Positions 49,534 to 58,496 of a DNA stretch of 64,000 bases are shown here, in pieces (the stretch's first letter is position 1; each line of letters starts with the position of its first letter). The position numbers and the translations under genes were made by a program. The notes below the pieces were generated by a model. It was not told the origin of the DNA. It saw nothing but the letters and a program-made list of their open reading frames with translations, and made no database searches. The stretch covers positions 1,254,394-1,318,393 of the forward strand of contig OY282377.1 in assembly GCA_958295785.1 (NCBI GenBank), given 5' to 3'. This DNA is from an uncultured Latescibacterota bacterium (GTDB lineage: Bacteria > Latescibacterota > UBA2968).

Positions 49534-50700
49534 TCAGGGCACCTCGGTGCCTTCGCTGAGGATGGCGAGATACTGGTCATAGACGAACAAGCGATCTCGG
49601 CGTTTGCCCGTGATCTCACGCGCAACGCCGCGTTCGACGAGCCATTCCATCGCCGAAGATGCGGCGGGAAAGGAGAGTGCCGTGCGCTTGCGTATCTCAG
49701 CCAGGGACAAAATCGGCTGCGCCTTCAGTGCTTCGTGGACGCGCAAGATCGAACCGACGCGACGGCCATTTTGTCGCTCAATACCTGCGCGGTCAGACGC
49801 GAACATGGCCGACAGGCGATGGGATGTGGCGACGGCCCCCTCTGCTGTCACCCGCACGCCTTCAAAAAAGAAAGCGAGCCATGCCTCCCAATCGCCGGTG
49901 CGGCGCACATGCGTCAGCAGGTCGTAGTAAGTGCTCCTGTTTTGCTTGAAATAAAGGCTCAGATACAGAAGCGGTTCTCGCAACATGTTAGTCTGACACA
50001 ACTGGAACGCGATGAGCAACCTTCCCACACGTCCATTGCCGTCGAGAAAGGGGTGGATGGTCTCAAATTGCACATGGGCAAGCCCCGCTCGAATGAGGGC
50101 GGGCAACCCGTCGTCGCGGGCGTGGAGAAAGCGTTCAAATGCAGCCATGCAACTGGGCACCGCGGCGTGTGGCGGCGGCACGAAGACGGCATTGCCGGGC
50201 CGAGAACCTCCGATCCAGTTTTGCAAGCGGCGGAACTCGCCGGGCATTTTGCCGTTGCCCCGGCCGCTGGACAACAGCACATTGTGAATTTCGCGGATCA
50301 GCCGATTGCACAAGGGGAAGCCATCTGTTAGACGTTGCAGGCCATGCGCCAGTGCCGCCACATAGTTGGAGACTTCGACGACATCATCGAGCGGAACCCC
50401 GGGCACTTCCTTCAACTCGTAGAGCAAGAGATCAGCCAACGACGACTGCGCGCCCTCGATCTGAGAGGAAAGCACGGCCTCCTTGCGTATGCATGTGGAG
50501 AGAAAAAGCGTTTGGTCTGACAGAAGCACCGAGACGCTGTCGAGCCGACCAAGCGCGAGTGCCGCCGATTCGAACGCCTGCTGAAGCGTGCCATCTAAAA
50601 CGAGGGGCGGATCTGGCGGTAGCGGTGCCGGCACAAAGGCGCGAACCCGCTCGCCACTCGTGCTCGAGATCTCGTATCTGCCGATTTCTCCGCGCTGCAT
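49534..50700 (-). CDS. Fic family protein with C-terminal winged helix
   Basis: A 388-residue predicted AMP-transferase. The Fic motif HPFLDGNGRVGR (216-227) is complete. An inhibitory helix motif SSQIEGAQSS lies before it (78-87), as in class II Fic proteins that hold themselves inactive. The C-terminal 80 residues form a winged helix (VGSILRVHEALKAQPILSLA, then SSAMEWLVERGVAREITGKR), suggesting DNA binding. The ATG at 50700 is set by AGGAG 9 bases upstream; this ribosome binding site abuts an inverted repeat that may be its own operator. No antitoxin gene is adjacent. Confidence 0.9.
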   Translation of the reverse strand: MQRGEIGRYEISSTSGERVRAFVPAPLPPDPPLVLDGTLQQAFESAALALGRLDSVSVLLSDQTLFLSTCIRKEAVLSSQIEGAQSSLADLLLYELKEVPGVPLDDVVEVSNYVAALAHGLQRLTDGFPLCNRLIREIHNVLLSSGRGNGKMPGEFRRLQNWIGGSRPGNAVFVPPPHAAVPSCMAAFERFLHARDDGLPALIRAGLAHVQFETIHPFLDGNGRVGRLLIAFQLCQTNMLREPLLYLSLYFKQNRSTYYDLLTHVRRTGDWEAWLAFFFEGVRVTAEGAVATSHRLSAMFASDRAGIERQNGRRVGSILRVHEALKAQPILSLAEIRKRTALSFPAASSAMEWLVERGVAREITGKRRDRLFVYDQYLAILSEGTEVP

Positions 50701-50712
50701 ACCAAACAACTC

Positions 50713-50750
50713 CTATTAAAGTTTTTTTAATAGCGGATTTTGCTATTAAA
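50713..50750 (-). promoter_or_regulatory. Inverted-repeat operator candidate upstream of fic
   Basis: Half-sites CTATTAAA (50713-50720), TTTAATAG (50726-50733) and CTATTAAA (50743-50750). The first two form a palindrome that touches the fic ribosome binding site. Binding there would block expression. The rest of the gap to 51084 holds a GGGGTACAACCGGCC module (about 50913-50945) and a GC-rich hairpin repeat, no gene. Confidence 0.5.
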
Positions 50751-50892
50751 AGTTCACAACTGAAAATTTAATAACTCATGCCTTGTCATGCAAACATTGA
50801 GGGGAGGCCAAACGCAAGCTATTCTCAGTGCGGGTAAAGTTGATCCCACAGCCTATATACGTAGGACACCGCAGTGCATCGGCAAATCGACG

Positions 50893-50950
50893 AATCAACG
50901 AACCTACAGAACGGGGTACAACCGGCCGTTTTTCAGGCCCGTTCATCTGC
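50893..50950. repeat. GGGGTACAACTGGCC repeat module (representative)
   Basis: Reads CTACAGAACGGGGTACAACC then GGCCGTTTTTCAGGCC, with GGCC arms that can pair. Related copies lie near 9293, 14584-14668, 22156-22240, 32411, 44840, 47305, 49258, 53620 and 60060. It often sits next to gene ends, as REP-type elements do. Confidence 0.6.
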
Positions 50951-51084
50951 GAAGGGCGTCGGGTTGTGGGGTTGTTGGGTGGGGACTGACCACTGCTTCG
51001 GGCGAGCACGGGGGCATCGCCCCTACAATGTGTTAGGTGGGGCGGGCGTCGATTCGTCTATTACTCGCTATGCTGCGTTGTAGG

Positions 51085-52152
51085 CTACGCCTGTGCGCGT
51101 TTTTTTATCCGCGCTTGCCAACTCGAGACGATTTCGCCAATGGTATCGTCGAGCGATTTGGTAATGGTCCAGTGGGGATAGTGCGCTTTCATTTTGCGGA
51201 GGTCGCTGTAATAGCAGATGTGATCGCCTTCGCGGTGCTGGTCGGAATAGGTGTGGCGCATTTTTTTTCCGGAATACCGAGCGGCAATGTCAAACGCTTC
51301 CAGAATGGAACAACTGTTGTCTTTTCCGCCGCCCAAGTTATAGACTTCGCCGCATCGGGGGAATTGGACAAACGCCCACATGAAACGGGCCACATCGCAG
51401 GCGTGAATATTGTCGCGCACTTGCTTGCCTTTGTACCCAAACACCGTGTACGTGCGACCCTCCAGATTGCATTTGACCAGATAGCTCAAAAAGCCGTGCA
51501 ACGCCACGCCGCTGTGATGAGGGCCGGTGAGGCATCCGCCGCGCAAGCAACAGGTGGGCATGCCAAAATAGCGGCCGTATTCCTGCACCACAATATCGGC
51601 TGCCACTTTGGACGCGCCAAAAAGCGAGTGCTTGGACTGATCGATGGTAAGGGTTTCCGGGATGCCGCGTTCGTACGCGGGGTCGTCGTAATCGTAACGG
51701 GTGTCCAATTCCCTCAGGGCAATGCGGTTGGGCGCGTCGCCATAGACCTTGTTGGTGGACATGTGGATGAAGGGCGATTCGGGGCAGGCTTGACGCGCGG
51801 CTTCGAGCAGGTTGAGCGTGCCGACGGCGTTGATGTCAAAATCGTCAAAGGGAATGCGAGCGGCGAGGTCGTGGGAGGGTTGTGCGGCGGTGTGGATGAT
51901 CGCGGTGGGGCGAATTTGAAACAGGAGATCGCAAATGCCCTGGCGGTCGCGGATGTCGATTTCGTGGTGGTGGAAGGAGGATAAGACCGCACTCAGGCGT
52001 TTCTGATTCCAGCGCGTGTCCCCACTGGGGCCAAAAAAAACAGCGCGTTGATTGTTGTCAATACCGTGTACGACATAGCCCTGTTCGGCAAAATAGATGC
52101 AGACTTCTGACCCAATGAGGCCCGATGAACCGGTAACGAGGAGGGTTTTCAT
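51085..52152 (-). CDS. NAD-dependent sugar epimerase/dehydratase (CDP-paratose epimerase-like)
   Basis: A 355-residue extended SDR. The Rossmann motif is [11 protein letters not shown] (7-17), then an acidic NAD-ribose site (HGIDNNQR). The active-site stretch reads [11 protein letters not shown], so the usual YxxxK tyrosine is a Phe; Lys is kept. The substrate-binding part has [14 protein letters not shown] and [20 protein letters not shown], typical of CDP-tyvelose/paratose 2-epimerase-like proteins. The ATG at 52152 fits the family; an upstream extension reads through the mdh end. It follows mdh by about 95 bases. Confidence 0.82.
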   Translation of the reverse strand: MKTLLVTGSSGLIGSEVCIYFAEQGYVVHGIDNNQRAVFFGPSGDTRWNQKRLSAVLSSFHHHEIDIRDRQGICDLLFQIRPTAIIHTAAQPSHDLAARIPFDDFDINAVGTLNLLEAARQACPESPFIHMSTNKVYGDAPNRIALRELDTRYDYDDPAYERGIPETLTIDQSKHSLFGASKVAADIVVQEYGRYFGMPTCCLRGGCLTGPHHSGVALHGFLSYLVKCNLEGRTYTVFGYKGKQVRDNIHACDVARFMWAFVQFPRCGEVYNLGGGKDNSCSILEAFDIAARYSGKKMRHTYSDQHREGDHICYYSDLRKMKAHYPHWTITKSLDDTIGEIVSSWQARIKKRAQA

Positions 52153-52246
52153 GAGGTAAGATGTAAGTTTAGCCACAAAAAGGCGAGCGGTGTGTAGGGG
52201 CGATGCCCCCGTGCTCGCCCAAAGGCAATGTATGTACTGACCGCTT

Positions 52247-53173
52247 TCACAACTTGAGTTTTGCAATATTTTCGCGTATGTCAGCGGCTGATTTTTGTAG
52301 GGCGGCGATCTCTTCTGTGGTGAGGCCAATTTCGATGATGCTCTCAACGCCCGCGGCGCCGAGTTTGACGGGCACGCCGACAAAAAGATCGCGGATGCCG
52401 TATTGCCCGGTGAGGTACGCGGCGCAGGGCAAGATGCGTTTTTTGTCGCGGGCAATGGCTACGACCATTTCGGCAACCGCCGATGCCGGGGCGTAGTAGG
52501 CACTGCCCGTTTTGAGGTGCGAGACGATTTCCGCGCCGCCATCTCGCGTCCTCTGTACAATGGCGTCGATGGTGGCACTGTCGAGCAATTCGGCGAGGGG
52601 AATGCCCGCAACAGAAGAATAGCGCGGCAGTGGCACCATTGAATCGCCGTGTCCGCCGAGCACAAAGGCGGTGACGTCTTCGACTGAAACCTCGAGTGCC
52701 TCGGCGATGAAAAAGCGAAACCGCGCCGAATCGAGAATACCGGCCATGCCGACCACGCGATGGGGCGGAAAGCCGGTGTTTTTGAATGCCACATAGGTCA
52801 TGACATCGAGCGGATTGGAGACGACAATGACGATGGCATTGGGGGCTACGCGCCGAACATCACGAGAGATCGCGCCGACGATATCCGCATTAGTGGCCTG
52901 CAAATCATCGCGGCTCATGCCGGGTTTGCGCGCCAGGCCAGCGGTGATCACCACGAGGTCGCATCCCGAAAGGGCACTGGGATCGTTGCTGCCGATCAAG
53001 CGGGTGTCAAAGCGTTCGACAGGCGCGGATTCTGCCATATCCAGGCCCTTGCCCTGCGGCATGCCCTCGGCCACATCGAGGAGCACGACCTCGCGGGCCA
53101 ATTCTCTTTCGGCAATGCGCTGTGCAGAAGTCGCGCCCACATTGCCCGCGCCGACGATCCCAATTTTGTTCAT
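52247..53173 (-). CDS. mdh: Malate dehydrogenase
   Basis: A 308-residue NAD-dependent malate dehydrogenase of the LDH-like type, acting in the TCA cycle. The Rossmann motif is GAGNVGAT, the substrate-specificity loop is [11 protein letters not shown] (Arg and Arg for malate), the second Arg/Asn site is [12 protein letters not shown], and the catalytic His is in GGHGDSMVP. All catalytic residues are present. It lies 9 bases after rpmA, probably in the same transcript. Confidence 0.95.
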   Translation of the reverse strand: MNKIGIVGAGNVGATSAQRIAERELAREVVLLDVAEGMPQGKGLDMAESAPVERFDTRLIGSNDPSALSGCDLVVITAGLARKPGMSRDDLQATNADIVGAISRDVRRVAPNAIVIVVSNPLDVMTYVAFKNTGFPPHRVVGMAGILDSARFRFFIAEALEVSVEDVTAFVLGGHGDSMVPLPRYSSVAGIPLAELLDSATIDAIVQRTRDGGAEIVSHLKTGSAYYAPASAVAEMVVAIARDKKRILPCAAYLTGQYGIRDLFVGVPVKLGAAGVESIIEIGLTTEEIAALQKSAADIRENIAKLKL

Positions 53174-53182
53174 AGATGATTC

Positions 53183-53440
53183 TCAACTATTCGCGTAAAC
53201 GCTGACCTTTTTGCGCTTTTTGTCGAGGTGCTCAAATTGGACGCGGCCATCGATGAGCGAATACAATGTGTCGTCCCGACCCATGCCGACATTGTTGCCG
53301 GGGTGAATTTTTGTGCCGCGTTGCCGCATGATGATTGTGCCGGCAGAGATGATTTGACCGCCGTAGGCTTTTACGCCCAGGCGTTTTCCCTGACTGTCTC
53401 TGCCGTTTCTCGAACTGCCAACCCCTTTTTTGTGTGCCAT
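53183..53440 (-). CDS. rpmA: Ribosomal protein bL27
   Basis: An 85-residue large-subunit protein: [20 protein letters not shown] at the N-terminus, [18 protein letters not shown] in the centre. It has no N-terminal extension needing cleavage. GGAG precedes the ATG. It is normally next to rplU, but here sbcD and sbcC separate them by about 4.6 kb. It needs its own promoter or read-through from sbcC; the 213-base gap holds only repeat fragments. Confidence 0.95.
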   Translation of the reverse strand: MAHKKGVGSSRNGRDSQGKRLGVKAYGGQIISAGTIIMRQRGTKIHPGNNVGMGRDDTLYSLIDGRVQFEHLDKKRKKVSVYANS

Positions 53441-53653
53441 GGTAAAGTCTCCTTAATTATGGCGATTAACTATCAGCCCTCGCTCATCTATGCAGGACGC
53501 GAAGGACACGAAGAAGATGAGAGGCGGGAAGCAAGACGACCACACTTATCCTGTCTTGTCTCTTTGGGTGGGCACAGGCCCCGCATAACAACCCCAGAAC
53601 CCGACGCACTTCGACGAATTGCTACGCAGTTGTACATCGTTATCTGATTGGTA

Positions 53654-56593
53654 TTAGACGATCTTTAATATGCTGTTGCCTGCTGTTTGTTTTATAACCA
53701 TAACCTGTGTTGCGATACGCTGCTTTAGAAGTTCAACATGTGAGATCACCCCCACGCTTTTGTTGTCCTGACGCAATCCTTCAAGGGATCCAATAGCGAT
53801 ATCAAGCACTTCTGAATCCAGACTGCCAAAACCTTCATCAATAAAAAGCGATTCAATACGGACATTTCTGCTTGCCAATTCAGAAAGGCCAAGGGCAAGT
53901 GCGAGACTGGCAAGAAAGCTTTCGCCGCCAGAAAGGCTGGCCATGGGGCGTGTGACTCCCCCTTGGTGCAAATCTTCAATTTCAAGTCGGAGTTCTTGTT
54001 CCGTACGCCTTTCTCTTTGAATGCGGTAACGGTCATTCAACCGAATCAGATGTCGGTTGGCATGACGAATGAGGATGTCCAGAGAAATACTTTGTACATA
54101 TTTGCGAAACTTTGCGCCATCGTGCGATCCGATCATCAAACGCAAACGTTCCCATAAGTCGGATTCTTTTTGTATTTTTTCCAATGATTTTTGTTTTGCG
54201 ATGCGTTTTCTACGGTTCTTGTTGTCCGCATCAAGTTGATTCTGCCAAGTTGTAAGATCTTTGATGAGTGTGTCCCGAAGATCTTGTAATTCTTTATGTT
54301 TTGACTTGAACGTTTCTGCTTCATTCCTTTCGGGCGTTTTAGCTACTCGAAGTTTTTTGATCTGATCTTTGGCAATCCGTAGGCGGGTAGTTAGATCGCT
54401 TTCTCTTTTTTTTACCTCTGTTTCGATTGATTCAATGTGGTCGGCTTTTGCTTGCTCTAATTTCGCAACGCGCAGATCATCTATATCTTGAAAATCGGAT
54501 GCGTCCAAGGCCGATACGAGGCGTTCTTGAATTTTTTTTAGTGATTTTTGGGCATCTTTTGTGTCCTGTAGTCGGGTTTTAAGTACATTTTCACAGATTT
54601 CTAATGAATGCTTTTTTGATTCCCAATCCTGCTCTGCTTCTTCTATACTGAGACATTTAGACACATCATCCTTTATGTCAACATTTTCTGTTTCATAATT
54701 TTTGAGTTGTCCAAAAGCAAGAGTCAGTTTCTCAAGCAAGGTATGTGCGTTGTTTTCATCTTCTCGCGCTTTTTCAATCTCTTGCGTTGCTTTGTCGCAG
54801 TTATCCCGATGTGTTTTATACGCCTTTTCTCGGTCTTGAAAAGATTTTAGCGTTTCTTCCTCTTTCCCGTCCTTTAACCATCTGTGAGGTTCCAAAACAT
54901 GAAAGCTGTCAAGAAGCTCTGCTTTGAATTGCATCCAATCTCGATATTCTTTTTTGGTAATATATTGTTGAGATGTGAATTTCTCGCGAGCATCATAGAG
55001 AACTGAAACACGCTTGTTTGTGCTGTTGCACGTTTCCTCTGCTTTGGCTACTGCCGCTTTAAGGTCTTCAAATGGGAAACTCGGCTCTTGCCCTCCTGCA
55101 CAAGGATGTTCAGTTGCACCACAAAGCGGACATGGTTCACCTTTTACAAGAGAAGCGCGATGTGTGGCGAAGTTCTCAATCAAAAGGGCTTTTTGTAAAT
55201 GATCTTTACGAAGATGGAGATCTTTCTTGGCACGAGTGTGTTCAGCTTTAGCCATTTTATGTTCTTCTGAAAGTTTTTCTGCAATTGTATTGAGGTTTGT
55301 TTTTAGATATTCTTCTGTTGTGTTTTCAAGTGGCAACAGCTCTATCGCGCCGGATACCAATACTGATGTTATGTCACATATCTGTTTCCATTCCCGCTTG
55401 AGCATTACACGTTTGGCTTTTAAGTCCGTAAGATTAGTTGCTAGGTCTGCGATGTGATCTGAAAGGAGAGCATCTCTGTGATGAATTTCCAGCCAGTCTT
55501 TTTCCTTTTGAAGTGTTTCGTCGGATTTATACGCACGGGCTTTGGCCTCTTGGATTGTCGATTTTTGTTTGTCGATTTCATTTTTTAAGGTTCGATAATA
55601 GTTCAATTCTGCCTGCTGGAATTGTTCATACACTTTCTTTTTTTTGATTTGTTCTTCTTGTTTTTTTTCTTCACTGCTTCTTGCTGTTTCTTCTGCATTT
55701 TGAAGGAGAATAAGATCCTGCCAAAAAGGTGCCGTCTCTCGGTGTCTTTTGAGAAGTTGCAATTGGAGTTCGGCGGTTTTGCGGTCTTTTTTTAAAACTG
55801 CTAAATCATCCGTTATTTTGTGTTTTTCTTTTAGTGCCGATTCGAGTTCATCAATTTTTCCAGCAATTTTTGATTTTCTTTTTAGTTCTTTTTCAAGGAC
55901 ATGTTTTTCTTTTTGCGTCTTGGTGATTTGATTTTCTATTTCTTCGCGCTTTGAATCTGTAAGGATTTCAATTTGTTCAAGTGCTTGCTGTAGAAGTATC
56001 AACTTCTGCTTACGCTCGTTCGCTTCTATGTGGGCAAGTTTGCTCAGGTCTGCATAGATGGCTGTTCCAGTGAGGCATTCTAAAAGCTCTGCACGTTTAT
56101 TTGCGTCAGCTTTTAAGAACTGGGCAAACTCCCCTTGTGGGAGCATAACACTTCTTATGAAACGGTCATAATCAAGTCCTATTAGATTGACAATCAACTT
56201 ATCAGACTGACCCAAAGTCTGTGTGAGCGGCTTATCATCCATATCATATACATAGCGTTTTGGAGACTGAATCTTGCCATTTGCTTTGCCCCTTGCGCGT
56301 CTCAGTTGCCAAACGGCTCTATACTTGCCCTTGGGAACTTCAAATTCGACTTCGGCATAGCATTCACCACAGCGGCGGCTCATCATGTCTACAGGATTTT
56401 TCTTGGTGCCATAACGAGCAGCACGACCATAAAGGGCGAGGGTAATGGCATCAAGCAAAGTTGACTTGCCAGCACCTGTTTGTCCAGTAATCGCAAACAG
56501 GCCAGCGGTTGACAAGGGTTCAACGGTCAGGTCAATGACGTGTTTGCCGCGTAAAGAGTTCAGGTTATCGAGAATGATGCGTTGGATTTTCAT
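53654..56593 (-). CDS. sbcC: Nuclease subunit SbcC (Rad50-like)
   Basis: A 979-residue SMC-like ATPase of the SbcCD nuclease, which opens DNA hairpins and processes ends. Walker A is GQTGAGKST (37-45). Two long coiled coils flank the zinc hook CPLCGATEHPC. The C-terminal ABC signature is SLSGGESFLASLALALG, with Walker B/D-loop FIDEGFGSLD. Its codon use and base composition are strikingly AT-rich compared with neighbours. Its ATG overlaps the sbcD stop (ATGA). Confidence 0.95.
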   Translation of the reverse strand: MKIQRIILDNLNSLRGKHVIDLTVEPLSTAGLFAITGQTGAGKSTLLDAITLALYGRAARYGTKKNPVDMMSRRCGECYAEVEFEVPKGKYRAVWQLRRARGKANGKIQSPKRYVYDMDDKPLTQTLGQSDKLIVNLIGLDYDRFIRSVMLPQGEFAQFLKADANKRAELLECLTGTAIYADLSKLAHIEANERKQKLILLQQALEQIEILTDSKREEIENQITKTQKEKHVLEKELKRKSKIAGKIDELESALKEKHKITDDLAVLKKDRKTAELQLQLLKRHRETAPFWQDLILLQNAEETARSSEEKKQEEQIKKKKVYEQFQQAELNYYRTLKNEIDKQKSTIQEAKARAYKSDETLQKEKDWLEIHHRDALLSDHIADLATNLTDLKAKRVMLKREWKQICDITSVLVSGAIELLPLENTTEEYLKTNLNTIAEKLSEEHKMAKAEHTRAKKDLHLRKDHLQKALLIENFATHRASLVKGEPCPLCGATEHPCAGGQEPSFPFEDLKAAVAKAEETCNSTNKRVSVLYDAREKFTSQQYITKKEYRDWMQFKAELLDSFHVLEPHRWLKDGKEEETLKSFQDREKAYKTHRDNCDKATQEIEKAREDENNAHTLLEKLTLAFGQLKNYETENVDIKDDVSKCLSIEEAEQDWESKKHSLEICENVLKTRLQDTKDAQKSLKKIQERLVSALDASDFQDIDDLRVAKLEQAKADHIESIETEVKKRESDLTTRLRIAKDQIKKLRVAKTPERNEAETFKSKHKELQDLRDTLIKDLTTWQNQLDADNKNRRKRIAKQKSLEKIQKESDLWERLRLMIGSHDGAKFRKYVQSISLDILIRHANRHLIRLNDRYRIQRERRTEQELRLEIEDLHQGGVTRPMASLSGGESFLASLALALGLSELASRNVRIESLFIDEGFGSLDSEVLDIAIGSLEGLRQDNKSVGVISHVELLKQRIATQVMVIKQTAGNSILKIV

Positions 56594-57843
56594 GTGTTCA
56601 CTCCTTCTATCTCATAGCGTTCAAGCAACTGTGCAAAAGCAATTTTAAGGGACTGTTTATCTTTTGCATTCAAGCCGGTTTCTTCTTTTAGCCGGTGTTC
56701 AAATATTTGTGTGGGATTGTCGAGAAGTGCTTCGATGGGTTCGTCACCTGAGATTTCCTCATCGCCCAGGTCTGATGGCGCACTTTCCCGTAGCACTTTT
56801 AACACTTTAAAATCTCGCTCAACTACTAAACTCTGCACTGCTTCATTGATATCTTGACCAAAGCCCGCATCTTTGACAACAACCTCAACCCATGTTTCAA
56901 GTGTGCCAGTGTCCGGATTAAAACTGCTGATGGCTTCTAGCAAATCGTGAAAGGATGTGCGAATTTGGGCCAATCTGCGAAATACGGGCACAGGGATCAA
57001 TCTGCACGCTTTTAAGGTACTACCTGCAAAATCAAGCATTTGAATGGCTTTGTTGTCATTTGCTTCGCTAAAGCTCAGTGCGATAGGAGAGCCGGAATAA
57101 CATACGCGGTTAGATGGTCTTTGTGGCCGGTGCAGATGTCCCAGGGCAACATAAGAAAATATATTGGGAAATATGTCTGCACCAACTGCCCCAAGGCCAC
57201 CAATATGGATATCTCTTTCACTGTCCGATTTTGAGGTCCCTATGACAGTAAGGTGTCCTGTTGCCAATATCGGTACACCTTTTTGATACCATTCGGCTGC
57301 TGCTTCAGCAGTCTCTTCATAACGCTGTTTGATGCCAGCAATGAGTGCATGGCGGATATCTTTTGCATCCTGACCCGCGTAGCCTTTTCTCAGATCTCCA
57401 TCTCTCAAAAAGGGAATGGTCGCGATGACGAGGCGTGAATTTTCAGATGAAGGCAGAACAACAAGGCGAGATTCTGGATCGGTAGGTAAGAAACCTACAA
57501 CATGAGCGCCAAGTGTCTGCAATACTTGGCGCGGTGCTTCTAATTGTAATGGAGAATCGTGGTTACCGGCAGTGATGATGAGCGAACAACGACAGTTTTT
57601 GTAAAGCAGAGAAACGAAATCGTAATATCGAGACTGTGCAGATTGTGGGGGATTGGCAGAGTCGAAAACATCGCCTGCAATGACCAGTACATCAACCGCA
57701 TGTTCGCCAATGATTTTGAGTAGCCAGTTGAGGAACAACTCGTGTTCTTCATCTCGCGATTGATCATTTAAGGTTTTCCCCAAATGCCAATCGGCAGTGT
57801 GCAAGACGCGAAAGGTATTATCAGGTTTTTTGGAATCCGTCAT
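56590..57843 (-). CDS. sbcD: Nuclease subunit SbcD (Mre11-like)
   Basis: A 417-residue metallophosphoesterase nuclease partnering SbcC. Metal motifs are HTADWHLGK (D18, H20), AGDVFDSANPP, TAGNHDSP, ATGHLTV and ALGHLHRP. The C-terminal region contains the capping domain and a helix expected to bind SbcC. It is translationally coupled to sbcC and equally AT-rich. The 210 bases between it and rplU are also AT-rich and contain no gene. Confidence 0.95.
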   Translation of the reverse strand: MTDSKKPDNTFRVLHTADWHLGKTLNDQSRDEEHELFLNWLLKIIGEHAVDVLVIAGDVFDSANPPQSAQSRYYDFVSLLYKNCRCSLIITAGNHDSPLQLEAPRQVLQTLGAHVVGFLPTDPESRLVVLPSSENSRLVIATIPFLRDGDLRKGYAGQDAKDIRHALIAGIKQRYEETAEAAAEWYQKGVPILATGHLTVIGTSKSDSERDIHIGGLGAVGADIFPNIFSYVALGHLHRPQRPSNRVCYSGSPIALSFSEANDNKAIQMLDFAGSTLKACRLIPVPVFRRLAQIRTSFHDLLEAISSFNPDTGTLETWVEVVVKDAGFGQDINEAVQSLVVERDFKVLKVLRESAPSDLGDEEISGDEPIEALLDNPTQIFEHRLKEETGLNAKDKQSLKIAFAQLLERYEIEGVNT

Positions 57844-58053
57844 GGTTTTCCCTTTTTTTTGGCAATTCTTGAATTAACTGAGGGGTGTGCATAATTCGGG
57901 TGTTGTGCCACAATGAGTTACACAACGCATTGATTTTCCAAAGAGAATATTGAGAAATATATCAACCATCCTCAATGTCGCAAATTTTGATCACTTTCAT
58001 AACGTATTGATTGAACTTTTGTTGTGGGAAATTGTATTTATGCACCCCCTCAC

Positions 58054-58392
58054 CTATATAGCAGGTTCTTCCGTCTCTCCTGCCTTTACAATTTTTTCGA
58101 TCTGAAGCTCGGTATAGGGTTGCCGATGCCCTTTTTTTCGCCGGTAATTTTTGCGGCGTTTCATCTTAAAAACGATGATTTTGTCTGCGCGCCCATGTCC
58201 TTTGACGCGGGCTTCGACGGCGACCCCTTCAACTTGGGGCGTGCCCACTTGGATTTCATCGCCGCCACCCACGAGCAAGACATCGGACAAGGTGAGGGAC
58301 GATCCTTCTTCGGCATCGAGCCGCGCCACGCGGATATTCTCGCCCTCTCGCACCTTGTATTGGCTGCCGGCGATATCGACCACTGCATACAT
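58054..58392 (-). CDS. rplU: Ribosomal protein bL21
   Basis: A 112-residue large-subunit protein: MYAVVDIAGSQYKVREGENI, then VLLVGGGDEIQVGTPQVEG and the basic KMKRRKNYRRKKGHRQPYTE signature. The start at 58392 is used because bL21 begins MYAVV; a longer frame exists upstream. The gene follows rng and precedes sbcD, so the normal rplU-rpmA pair is split. Confidence 0.95.
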   Translation of the reverse strand: MYAVVDIAGSQYKVREGENIRVARLDAEEGSSLTLSDVLLVGGGDEIQVGTPQVEGVAVEARVKGHGRADKIIVFKMKRRKNYRRKKGHRQPYTELQIEKIVKAGETEEPAI

Positions 58393-58429
58393 ATAAAACC
58401 TCCAAAACAATTTTTGTTTTGACAAACAG

Positions 58430-58457
58430 ACTTCCCGACCCGGCTGTGGATCGGGAA
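58430..58457 (-). promoter_or_regulatory. Hairpin between rng and rplU
   Basis: CTTCCCGA and TCGGGAAG pair around a 12-base loop in the rplU 5' UTR. It has no T-run after it, so it is more likely a leader structure or processing site than a terminator. Confidence 0.45.
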
Positions 58458-58496
58458 GCCAAAGCGTGCCAAATCTATCTGAAGCATCGCTTTATG

